Of a DNA stretch of 64,000 bases, positions 48,375 through 55,793 are shown piece by piece. Position numbers and translations under genes: made by a program. Source of the stretch: Myxococcales bacterium (GTDB lineage: Bacteria; Myxococcota_A; Polyangia; Nannocystales; Nannocystaceae); the NCBI GenBank assembly GCA_020633335.1, contig JACKDU010000001.1, forward strand, positions 806,001-870,000, written 5' to 3'. Each line of letters opens with the position of its first letter. The first letter of the stretch is position 1. Under the pieces are notes generated by a model, which made no database searches, was not told the DNA's origin, and saw only the letters and a program-made list of their open reading frames with translations.

Positions 48375-48707
48375 CTAGCGCTGGCGACGCGCCGAGATCG
48401 CCCCGGCGAGCTTCGCCTGCTCCTCGGCCATCGACCCGGAGCTGTCGATCACGAGGAGGAGATCGACGCCTTCGAAGTCGACGGGGCCGCCGGTCGTCGT
48501 GTCGCCCTCGCTCTCACCCGTGGTCGCGCTCGCGCCGGTGGTCGCGGTCGCGGGCGCGCTCGGGCTCGCGCCGGTCGAGTGTGACGCTGCGGCAGAGGTC
48601 GTGCTCACCGCGGTGTCCGAGTCTCCGCCTCCTCTGGTGCACGCGAGCGCGAGCGCAGACGCGAGCGCCGCGACGCCTCCAACGACCTTCAGTGGCCCTC
48701 GCTCCAT
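48375..48707 (-). pseudogene. Truncated vWA-domain lipoprotein
   Basis: 110 residues from the ATG at 48707. The signal ends ALASALALAC, a lipobox, then a Ser/Thr/Ala/Gly linker. VDFEGVDLLLVIDSSGSMAEEQAKLA is the first strand and MIDAS motif (DxSxS) of a von Willebrand A domain, which normally runs on for ~180 residues. Here it stops after ISARRQR, about ten residues past the MIDAS. It is therefore a 3'-truncated remnant, perhaps by deletion; one near-copy of the TGTC palindrome lies 47 bases past the stop. Confidence 0.75.
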
Positions 48708-48956
48708 CGACTCTCGAGCGGATCGCGACGCCACGCAGAGACGCCGCCGTGTCGCTCGATCCACCATGAGAGAGGCCGCGAAGTCGCGCGGCGGCTGGAC
48801 GCGCGAAGGCGTGCGCGGAAAAAATCTTCGGAGCCGGGTGGGGCGTCGTGATGCGCGCGACTCGATCCATGGCGGTGGTCTGTCCAGAAAAGTGGACGCG
48901 TTTCCTCTCACACCCGAAGCGCTTGCTCGCCGAGCGAGCGTGCGAGGATCCCGGCG

Positions 48957-49409
48957 ATGAAAACGTTGTCCCCCCTCCTCGTCGCCCTCATGCCGGCGAT
49001 CCTCGCCACCGGCTGCGTCTCCGCGCCCTCGATCGTCGACGCGCGCGTGAGCAGGACGACGCTCTTCGACAACCAGTCCGCGGTCCTCAGCGTCACCGTG
49101 AACGACAAGGACGGCCTCGAGGACATCGTCGGCGCCCACCTCTTCACCGGCGACCAGGGCTTCTGGTTCGGCTCGCTCTACGAGGTCAGCGACGGGGTCT
49201 TCGAGACCGTCGTCGACTGGCCGACCCTCAACGAGCAGCAGCCGATCTACTTCGACTTCCCGGTGGTCCGTGAGCTCCTCGTGGTCGTCGAGGACAACCA
49301 CGGCGAGGTCGACGAGGTGCGCTTCACCCTGACCCTCTCGTGTCGCGCCGGTGATCACGCCTGCGACGGCGTCTGCTACCCGATCGACCTCGCCTGCGAG
49401 GACGTCTGA
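48957..49409 (+). CDS. Small lipoprotein with beta-sandwich domain
   Basis: ATG at 48957; 150 residues. The signal ends MPAILATGC. The mature part reads as an Ig-like or cadherin-like sandwich (LFDNQSAVLSVTVNDKDGLEDIVGAHLF, RELLVVVEDNHGEVDEVRFTLTLSC) and ends in a Cys-rich tail, CRAGDHACDGVCYPIDLACEDV, of a kind seen in Nannocystineae surface proteins. Function unknown. Confidence 0.82.
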   Translation: MKTLSPLLVALMPAILATGCVSAPSIVDARVSRTTLFDNQSAVLSVTVNDKDGLEDIVGAHLFTGDQGFWFGSLYEVSDGVFETVVDWPTLNEQQPIYFDFPVVRELLVVVEDNHGEVDEVRFTLTLSCRAGDHACDGVCYPIDLACEDV

Positions 49410-49512
49410 TCGCCCGGCGGCGCCCGCCGTCGGGCGTCGCCCCTGGCGTCAGCCGAGCGCCTGGATCCCGCGCTCGACCCCGAGAGGGGCCGCTACCGCG
49501 CTCCTCCGTGGG

Positions 49513-49519
49513 CTAAGCT
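49513..49519 (+). promoter_or_regulatory. -10-like CTAAGCT box, 6 bases before the methyltransferase start
   Basis: TAAGCT followed by CGGGGC and the GTG at 49526. Confidence 0.45.
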
Positions 49520-49525
49520 CGGGGC

Positions 49526-50545
49526 GTGCGACTCCCACGCCCTGACCTCTACGCCCTCAAGACCCGTCTCCGGGCCTTCGCCGCGCTCTACAGCCTCAGC
49601 CAGGAGGAGGTCGACGCCTTCCTCCGCGCGTACATCCTCTTCGAGCGCGACTGGACCACCTTCGACGACGGCAAGCGCGAGGAGTACCTGGTCGACTACT
49701 ACAAGGTCATCAACCGGCTCTGCGCGCTCGGCAACGTCGAGAAGATGTACATGCCGCCGATGATGGACCCGAAGCTCGGCCTGCGGGGGCAGCAGAAGCT
49801 CTGGGAGGAGAAGATGACCCGCGACATCGGCGCGGGCCCCGGTCTCCAGATCCTGGACGTCGGCTGCGGCTGCGGCCGCATCGCCAACGATCTCATGGCT
49901 CGCTCGGGGGCCCACGTCACCGGGCTCAACATCGATCCGACCCAGCTTGCGAACGCCCGCTCCTACGCGGCGCGGACCGGCCTCGCGGAGCGCTCGCGCT
50001 GGATCGAGGGCAGCATGAACGACCCCTTGCCCTTCGGCGATGAGAGCTTCGACGCCGCCTACCAGGTCCAGGCCTTCACCTACGCCAAGGACAAGGAGGC
50101 GGTGCTCCGGGAGATCTTCCGGGTGCTGCGCCCGGGGGCGAGGTTCTCGTCGATGCTCTGGGTCCTGACGGACAAGTACGATCCGGACGACGCCGGGCAC
50201 GTCGATCTGATCGGTCGCGCGCGGCCGGTCCTCGGCTGCCTCTACAGCGTGACCATCGACGAGATCCTCCGGGCCACCCGGGCCGCGGGCTTCGAGATCG
50301 TCGAGAGCGGGAACCCGAGCCTCGGCGGCAACGAGGCCGCGGTGATCCACGGCGAGCACAACTACTTCGCCCGCCTGCGGAAGGTGATCCGGATCGGCGC
50401 GCGGCTCCGGGTCCTGCCCCGACACCTGCCGGTGCTCCTCGAGCGGCTGGCGACCGGCGGCGAGGCCTACGCCGAGGCCGCTGAGTCGTTCATCGCCTCC
50501 GCGTGCTACGAGATCGTCGCGCAGAAGCCGGCGGCGGCGGCCTAG
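49526..50545 (+). CDS. SAM-dependent methyltransferase (sterol C-methyltransferase-like)
   Basis: GTG at 49526, 6 bases after a CTAAGCT box; 339 residues. The class I signature is LQILDVGCGCGRIANDL, with later motifs VTGLNIDPTQLANAR, FDAAYQVQAFTYAKDKEAVLREIFRVLRPGARF. The overall layout, N-terminal helical region before motif I and YxVxxxxxxxxD acceptor-side segments, resembles sterol C24-methyltransferases and tocopherol/sterol-type enzymes. The Rieske oxygenase gene ends 12 bases away on the other strand. A lipid or sterol substrate is inference. Confidence 0.82.
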   Translation: MRLPRPDLYALKTRLRAFAALYSLSQEEVDAFLRAYILFERDWTTFDDGKREEYLVDYYKVINRLCALGNVEKMYMPPMMDPKLGLRGQQKLWEEKMTRDIGAGPGLQILDVGCGCGRIANDLMARSGAHVTGLNIDPTQLANARSYAARTGLAERSRWIEGSMNDPLPFGDESFDAAYQVQAFTYAKDKEAVLREIFRVLRPGARFSSMLWVLTDKYDPDDAGHVDLIGRARPVLGCLYSVTIDEILRATRAAGFEIVESGNPSLGGNEAAVIHGEHNYFARLRKVIRIGARLRVLPRHLPVLLERLATGGEAYAEAAESFIASACYEIVAQKPAAAA

Positions 50546-50557
50546 CCGGCGCCCTGC

Positions 50558-51556
50558 TCACTCGGCGGCGGCGCTCGCCGGTCCGGCCCCCGGCTCGAAT
50601 TGCCGCGCCCAGGTCCGGAAGCGGACGATCGGCCCGTCGCCGTCGCAGAGCACCGGGCGGGGGATCACGACCTTGTTCTGCCAGATCGGCACGTCGCGCC
50701 GGAACTCCCGCATCGCCGTCCAGCCGACGAAGCGGGCGACCGCCGAGCGGACCAGCGGCGGGAGGCGGCGGGAGACGATCACCGCCTGGCGGTGGATGAT
50801 CGTGTTCGCGTCGATCGGCATCGGGCAGCCGAGCACCATGAAGGGCGCCTCGCCGTGGCCGCGGGTGACCGCGAAGCAGGCGCCGTAGCCGTCGATGTCG
50901 AGGGTCACCGTCCGCTCGACGCCGAAGCGCCGCCAGCGGACCCGGCTGGTCATCGAGAAGCGGTGCCCGTCGGTCCGGAACTCGAGCTCTGGCGGCTCGG
51001 GGAACCCGTGGAGGGCGAAGAAGTGGCCGCGATCGACCCCGTTCTCCACCAGCTCGCGCCAGCGGGTGCGGATCGTCGTCTCGTAGATCCGCGGCCTCGT
51101 CCACTCGGACGAGCCGAACTCGGGGACCTCCGGGATCTCGAACCACGGCGGCCGCCCGTCGGCGTCGTGCCAGACCAGGATCTGGCCGTTGACCTCGCGC
51201 ACCGTCCAGGCGCCGACGCGGGCGCGGCCGGGGATCTTGCTCGCGTAGGGGATCTTGGTGCAGGCGCCGCTGCCGTCGAATTGCCAGCCGTGGAAGGGGC
51301 AGCGGAGCTCGTCGCCGATCACCGCGCCGCCGACCCCGAGGTGGGCGCCGAGGTGCGGGCAGTAGGCGTCGAGGACCCGGACCTGGCCGTCCTGGCCGCG
51401 GAAGATCACGAGCTCGCGGCCGAGGGCGCGGCGCGGTCGGACCTCGCCGCGGCCGACCTCGTGGCTCCACCCGATCTGGATCCAGCTGCTCGGGTAGGGG
51501 CTGAAGTCGTAGTTCTTCTCGTCGTCGCGGGTGCGGATCTGGATCGGGGTCGACAT
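50558..51556 (-). CDS. Rieske non-heme iron oxygenase
   Basis: 332 residues from the ATG at 51556, which is 10 bases from a CTATCCT box. The Rieske [2Fe-2S] ligands are CPH (66-68) and CPFH (86-89). The mononuclear iron site is NGVDRGHFFALH (Asn172, Asp175, His178, His183). Size and domain order resemble KshA, Neverland/DAF-36 and the bacterial sterol demethylase SdmA, all acting on sterols or steroids, rather than ring-hydroxylating dioxygenases. No reductase gene is nearby. With the adjacent methyltransferase it suggests sterol modification, as some Nannocystineae make sterols. Confidence 0.88.
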   Translation of the reverse strand: MSTPIQIRTRDDEKNYDFSPYPSSWIQIGWSHEVGRGEVRPRRALGRELVIFRGQDGQVRVLDAYCPHLGAHLGVGGAVIGDELRCPFHGWQFDGSGACTKIPYASKIPGRARVGAWTVREVNGQILVWHDADGRPPWFEIPEVPEFGSSEWTRPRIYETTIRTRWRELVENGVDRGHFFALHGFPEPPELEFRTDGHRFSMTSRVRWRRFGVERTVTLDIDGYGACFAVTRGHGEAPFMVLGCPMPIDANTIIHRQAVIVSRRLPPLVRSAVARFVGWTAMREFRRDVPIWQNKVVIPRPVLCDGDGPIVRFRTWARQFEPGAGPASAAAE

Positions 51557-51566
51557 GGGCGCGCCG

Positions 51567-51573
51567 AGGATAG
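51567..51573 (-). promoter_or_regulatory. -10-like CTATCCT box, 10 bases before the Rieske gene
   Basis: TATCCT on the minus strand; spacing 10 bases to the ATG at 51556. Confidence 0.45.
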
Positions 51574-51660
51574 CGCGCCGGCGTCGGCGTCGGAGCGCCG
51601 CCGGAGCGCCGCGGCCGCCCGGCCGAGCGCGCGCCCGCGCTCGCGGGCTGAGCCGGAGCG

Positions 51661-53028
51661 CTAGCCCAGCGCCCGCCGCTGCCGGCGCGCGCGGAGGTTC
51701 TGGAACCAGCGGAGCACCCCCTGGCCGACCCAGCCGTAGACCTCGAGCGCGAGGATCACGATGAAGGGGTCGTAGGGGCAGCGGAGGCGGGTGTCGCCGA
51801 AGAAGATCGCCGCCGTGATCATCAGCGCCCAGAGGTGGATCGCCAGGATCCCGTGGCGGGCGATGGTCCTCCGCGAGAAGGCCGTGAACATGCCGATGAA
51901 GGCCGGCAGGGTCAGGAAGGTGAGGTGCTGGCGCCCCCACCACTTCGCGGTCTCGCGCCAGGCGGCGCGCCCCGAGTCCGGCCACATCGTGTTGTGGGCG
52001 ACCAGGAGGACGAGGTTGACCGCCGTGTACTTCGCCTGGCCGAGGAGCCCCTTCTTCTTCCAGCACTCGCGGAGGTAGCCCTTGAGGATCTTCTGGTCGG
52101 CGATGTAGCCCTTGAAGGTGAGCTCCGGGGCGATCGCCGGGTCGAGCTTGATCCACGAGTCGGGGTGGGTCTCCGCCCGCCGGTGGAGCTGGATCATCGG
52201 CGGCGGCCCGAACTTGATCGTCGAGGTCCCGTTGGCCGTGATCATCTTGGTGTGACAGTGGCCGAAGACCTGGTTGAAGGTCCCGTTCTCCGAGATCAGG
52301 CCGGTGCGCCCGGTGTGGTGGTGGAGGCGCCACGCCGAGTAGCCGAGGGTGAGGACCAGGGGGATCGCCGCGAAGACGAGGTGGCGGATCTTCACCTTGG
52401 CGAGGCTGCGCCTCCGGAAGAAGAGCCAGGCGATCCCGAAGAGCGCGACCGAGAGGAGCACCTGCGGGCGGATCACCATCGCCGCGGCGATCGCCAGGCC
52501 GGTCCCCCAGGCGTCGCGGCTCCGCCCCTCCTCGATCAGGCGGAGGAGGAAGAGGGTGCCGAGCCCCATGAACATCGACATCGGCACCTCGGAGAGGATG
52601 TAGCCCCCGAGGGAGATGAGCGGGTAGTAGCAGGCGAGGATGAGGCCGACGGCCGGCGGCACCCAGGCGCGCTTCGACACCCGGCGGGCGATCAAGTAGC
52701 CGAGGATCACGACGAACGTCCCCATCACCGCGTAGCAGGCGGAGATCGCCGGGTAGTTGTCCTTCCCGAAGATCACCTTGAAGAGGGCGACGAGGTAGTG
52801 GGTCCCGTAGGGGAAGAAGCCGTGGTACTCGCGCGCCTTCCAGGGATCGGCGATGAACTGGTCCGCCCGGCTGTCGTAGCCCCGCATGTCGGAGCTGATG
52901 AAGTCGCCGAGCGGGTGGACGTCGAGGTTCCAGTGGAGCCGGATCGCCAGGGCGGTGAGGGCGATGACGATCAGCCAGCGGTTGCGCCTTAGCCAGGCGA
53001 GGAGGCGGCTTTGGGAGGGGGCGTTCAC
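51661..53028 (-). CDS. Membrane glycosyltransferase, GT-C (family 39-like)
   Basis: GTG at 53028; 455 residues. A first membrane helix (WLIVIALTALAIRL) is followed by an extracytoplasmic loop with SSDMRGYDSRADQFI, where the GT-C Asp-containing motif is expected. About nine further helices follow (for example AWVPPAVGLILACYYPLISLGGYILSE, WGTGLAIAAAMVIRPQVLLSVALFGI). The enzyme would move a sugar from a polyprenyl carrier at the membrane. The acceptor is unknown. A TATTGT box lies between the terminator of the upstream gene and this start. Confidence 0.82.
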   Translation of the reverse strand: MNAPSQSRLLAWLRRNRWLIVIALTALAIRLHWNLDVHPLGDFISSDMRGYDSRADQFIADPWKAREYHGFFPYGTHYLVALFKVIFGKDNYPAISACYAVMGTFVVILGYLIARRVSKRAWVPPAVGLILACYYPLISLGGYILSEVPMSMFMGLGTLFLLRLIEEGRSRDAWGTGLAIAAAMVIRPQVLLSVALFGIAWLFFRRRSLAKVKIRHLVFAAIPLVLTLGYSAWRLHHHTGRTGLISENGTFNQVFGHCHTKMITANGTSTIKFGPPPMIQLHRRAETHPDSWIKLDPAIAPELTFKGYIADQKILKGYLRECWKKKGLLGQAKYTAVNLVLLVAHNTMWPDSGRAAWRETAKWWGRQHLTFLTLPAFIGMFTAFSRRTIARHGILAIHLWALMITAAIFFGDTRLRCPYDPFIVILALEVYGWVGQGVLRWFQNLRARRQRRALG

Positions 53029-53070
53029 GGCGGCGGGCGGCTGGCGGCTGGCGGGGGGCCGGACAATAGC

Positions 53071-53105
53071 AAAAAGCGGCGCCGCGGGGGCTCCCGCGGC
53101 GCCGC
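53071..53105 (-). terminator. Strong intrinsic terminator of the Beta_propel gene
   Basis: A 13-base perfect stem, GCGGCGCCGCGGG (53076-53088) with CCCGCGGCGCCGC (53093-53105), 4-base loop. On the minus strand it is followed by TTTTT. It lies 73 bases past the stop at 53178. Confidence 0.85.
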
Positions 53106-53157
53106 CACCTCAGGCGGCCGGAGGGCGCAATTTTTCGCCCCTCAGCCGGGCTCGGCG

Positions 53158-53179
53158 AGCTCGGCGAGCTCGCCGAGCT
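53158..53179. repeat. 22-base perfect palindrome over the stop codon
   Basis: AGCTCGGCGAG with its exact complement CTCGCCGAGCT, overlapping the stop of the Beta_propel gene and preceded by further CTCGGCGAG units. It is probably a second 3'-end hairpin. Confidence 0.6.
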
Positions 53180-55409
53180 ACCACTCGAGCCAGGCCTTGT
53201 CGGCGAGGTCGGCGAGCGCCGACGCCTTGAGGCCGCTCTCGGAGACCGTGTAGAGCAGGTCGCCGATCACCAGCGAGCGCCGGAGGGTCGGGTCGCCGGC
53301 GAGCCAGGGGTCGTTGGGGTCGACGATGTGGGTGATCGTCCCGAAGGGCTGAACGCCAGCCTCGGGGTCGACGGTGTACGCGGCCGCGCCCATGAAGTAC
53401 GACTCGAGCATCAGCTCCTCGTCGAAGGAGAAGGAGTTGACCGGGAAGACCGCGAGGTCGGTCGGCTCCCAGTAGAGGAAGGCGTGGTGGTCGAAGGCCA
53501 CCTCGGTCCAGCCGAAGTCGCCGAGCGCCTGCTGCGAGGTCCGGATCGGGCTCTGGATGTCGCTGACGTCGAAGAGGTTGACCTGGACGCCGAGGAGCTG
53601 GCCCTCCGGGGTGCCGTCGAAGCCGACGCCGATGAGGTGGGTCGCGTCGAGCGGGTGGAGGTAGGCGGAGTAGCCGTTGATCTTGAGCTCGCCAGCGACC
53701 GCCGGGTGCTCGTGGTCCTTGAGGTCGACGGTGTAGAGCGGGTCGGTCTGGCGGAAGGTGACGACGTAGCCGACGTCGCCGATGTAGCGCACCGACTTGA
53801 TCTCCTCGCCCATCCCGAGGCCGCCGACCTGGCCGATCTCGCCGAGCTCCCCCTCGCCGTCGTCGCGGAGGACGGTGACGAAGCTCTCCCAGGTGTCGAT
53901 GTCCCAACCCTGCTGGTCGGTGGTCGCCACCCGGAGATCGCCGCGGGCCTCGTGCATCGCCCACTGGTTGAGGAGGCGGCCGCGGACCTCGCCCGAGGAG
54001 CGGTAGATCGCCTTGTCGTCCGCCGGGGTCGCGAACTTGTGGATGTAGGAGGTGAGCCCCTCCTCCTCGTCGCCGGCGCGGAAGGAGATCGCCCGCGGAT
54101 CGGCGTCGGGGGCCGGCTCCGCCGCGCCGCCGCCGGTCGCCGAGGTCGACGAGCTGGTGCCCGGCTCCGGCGGGATCCCGTCGCCCGGGTCGACGTCGAC
54201 GTCGACAACGCCCGGGGCGTCACCCCAGGCGTCGAAGCCCTGCCAGGCCGAGGTCGCGACGTAGAGGTTGTCGGTCGACGCGTAGACGATCGCGCCGTCG
54301 GCGAAGAGGCCGACGCCGCCGAAGGGCGAGAGCCCCTTCTCGAGGTCGATGGTCAGGACCGAGGTCATGGTCAGGCCGGAGTAGACCCCGGGGTGCATCG
54401 CGTCGACGCACTCGAGGAGGAGGCCGGAGGTGGTCTTGCCGCCCTGGACGTCCTCGAAGACGTAGTGCGGGACCCAGTTGTCGATCGTCGACGCGTCGAT
54501 GATCGCGGCGTTGGCCTCCTTCGCCGCGGCGATCAGCTCGGCCCAGAGCGCCTCCCACTCCTCCTGGGTCTCGGGCTGCGGCGGCGGCGGATCCATCGCC
54601 TCGAGGATCTGCCAGGGATCCTTGAACTGGAGGCCGGTCGGCGTCGACCGGAGGACCACCCGCGAGACCGCGTCCTGGCGGCGGGCGCTGAGGTAGTCGC
54701 CGCTGACGTAGAGGTTGGCGACGATCTTGAGCGCGGCCGGGTCGCTGATGTCGATCTCGGTGATCTTGGTGATCGGCGTCCAGGTGCCGTTCAGCCAGGC
54801 CTGGACCTCGGCGGGGAGCGGCGCCGGCTGCGGGAGCGGCTCCTCGCCGTCGCCGGGGAGCACGTCGCCCTCGCCCCAGTAGTAGCCGCCGTCGACCCGC
54901 TGGAAGAGGAGGACGCGATCCTCGTAGAGGAAGAGCTCGGCCCCGTAGCCGTACTCGACCGGGAGCGAGGCGGTGAGGGTCGGGGTGCCGGTCGCGTCGA
55001 CGTGGTGGAGCTGGCCCTGGGCGAGGGCGACGATCCGATCGCCGTCGGTCTTGACCAGGTCGGGCTCGTCGACGCCGAGCTCCTGGACGTTGGTCTCGGA
55101 GTAGTCGACGCCCGGGACCCCGCCGTCGCCGCCGCCGGTCCCCTCGCCGCCCGAGTCACCCTCCTGGCCGCCGTCGTTGAGCGGCTGGCCCTCGAAGTAG
55201 TCGCCGCCGTAGATCGAGCCGTACTCGTCGAGCGACTCCTTGGCGTTCTCCTTGGCGTAGTCGAGGAGGTCGTCGCAGGACTCGAAGGCGTAGAGGACGC
55301 GGGGGATCGGATCCTCCTTCGGGAGCTCCTGCTGGTTGCAGCCGGTCGCCAGCGGCGACGCGAGGAGGGCGAGGAGGGGGAGCGAGAGGACGCGATAGTG
55401 GGTAGGCAT
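53178..55409 (-). CDS. Beta_propel-domain lipoprotein
   Basis: ATG at 55409 (MPTHYRVLS); 743 residues. The signal ends LLALLASPLATGC. A disordered Gly/Asp/Glu stretch precedes the family signature YSETNVQELGVDEPDLVKTDGDRIVALAQGQLHHVD. Blades continue to the end, with markers such as TKITEIDISDPAALKIVANLYVSGDYLSAR, IKSVRYIGDVGYVVTFRQTDPLYTVDLKDHEHPAVAGELKI (interrupted here by no gap) and a second Ser/Thr/Gly-rich insertion near residue 410. This is the PF09826-type beta-propeller found in secreted proteins of archaea and bacteria, with no agreed function. The transcript ends in a strong terminator. Confidence 0.88.
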   Translation of the reverse strand: MPTHYRVLSLPLLALLASPLATGCNQQELPKEDPIPRVLYAFESCDDLLDYAKENAKESLDEYGSIYGGDYFEGQPLNDGGQEGDSGGEGTGGGDGGVPGVDYSETNVQELGVDEPDLVKTDGDRIVALAQGQLHHVDATGTPTLTASLPVEYGYGAELFLYEDRVLLFQRVDGGYYWGEGDVLPGDGEEPLPQPAPLPAEVQAWLNGTWTPITKITEIDISDPAALKIVANLYVSGDYLSARRQDAVSRVVLRSTPTGLQFKDPWQILEAMDPPPPQPETQEEWEALWAELIAAAKEANAAIIDASTIDNWVPHYVFEDVQGGKTTSGLLLECVDAMHPGVYSGLTMTSVLTIDLEKGLSPFGGVGLFADGAIVYASTDNLYVATSAWQGFDAWGDAPGVVDVDVDPGDGIPPEPGTSSSTSATGGGAAEPAPDADPRAISFRAGDEEEGLTSYIHKFATPADDKAIYRSSGEVRGRLLNQWAMHEARGDLRVATTDQQGWDIDTWESFVTVLRDDGEGELGEIGQVGGLGMGEEIKSVRYIGDVGYVVTFRQTDPLYTVDLKDHEHPAVAGELKINGYSAYLHPLDATHLIGVGFDGTPEGQLLGVQVNLFDVSDIQSPIRTSQQALGDFGWTEVAFDHHAFLYWEPTDLAVFPVNSFSFDEELMLESYFMGAAAYTVDPEAGVQPFGTITHIVDPNDPWLAGDPTLRRSLVIGDLLYTVSESGLKASALADLADKAWLEW

Positions 55410-55793
55410 AAGAGTTAATCTCCGCGGCCTGGCGGCCGTCGTGGCCCCTGCCTTCAGCAAGGCCCGTGCCAGCGGTACGGAGCCTCGATTTCGCGCGAGC
55501 TTTGTCAGCTTCGGGGGGAATGGCGAGGGCTCGCGGGAGGTCCTGTGAGCGCCCCTGCCCACCCGTGACGACCCGCACGACGCCCGCGCCCGGGCGACCC
55601 GGGCGGCCCTGGCAGGCCCGCCGGGTGATCGCCGAGTCGCCGCCCGGGGGTCGCGGACGGGTCGCGTGGGCGCTCGCGGGGTCGCCGCCTGCCTGCGGAG
55701 GTCCGCGCGCGCCAGGATCCGGCGCGCTGGCCGACGAGGGCCCATTTCCGCGCCGCCATGGGGCATGATCGCGCTTTGATGAAGGAGCTCGCC
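55410..55793. other. Intergenic region between divergent genes
   Basis: No credible gene; it should contain the promoters of the Beta_propel gene (minus) and the GH25 gene (plus). Only Gly/Pro/Arg-type shadow frames are seen. Confidence 0.4.
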
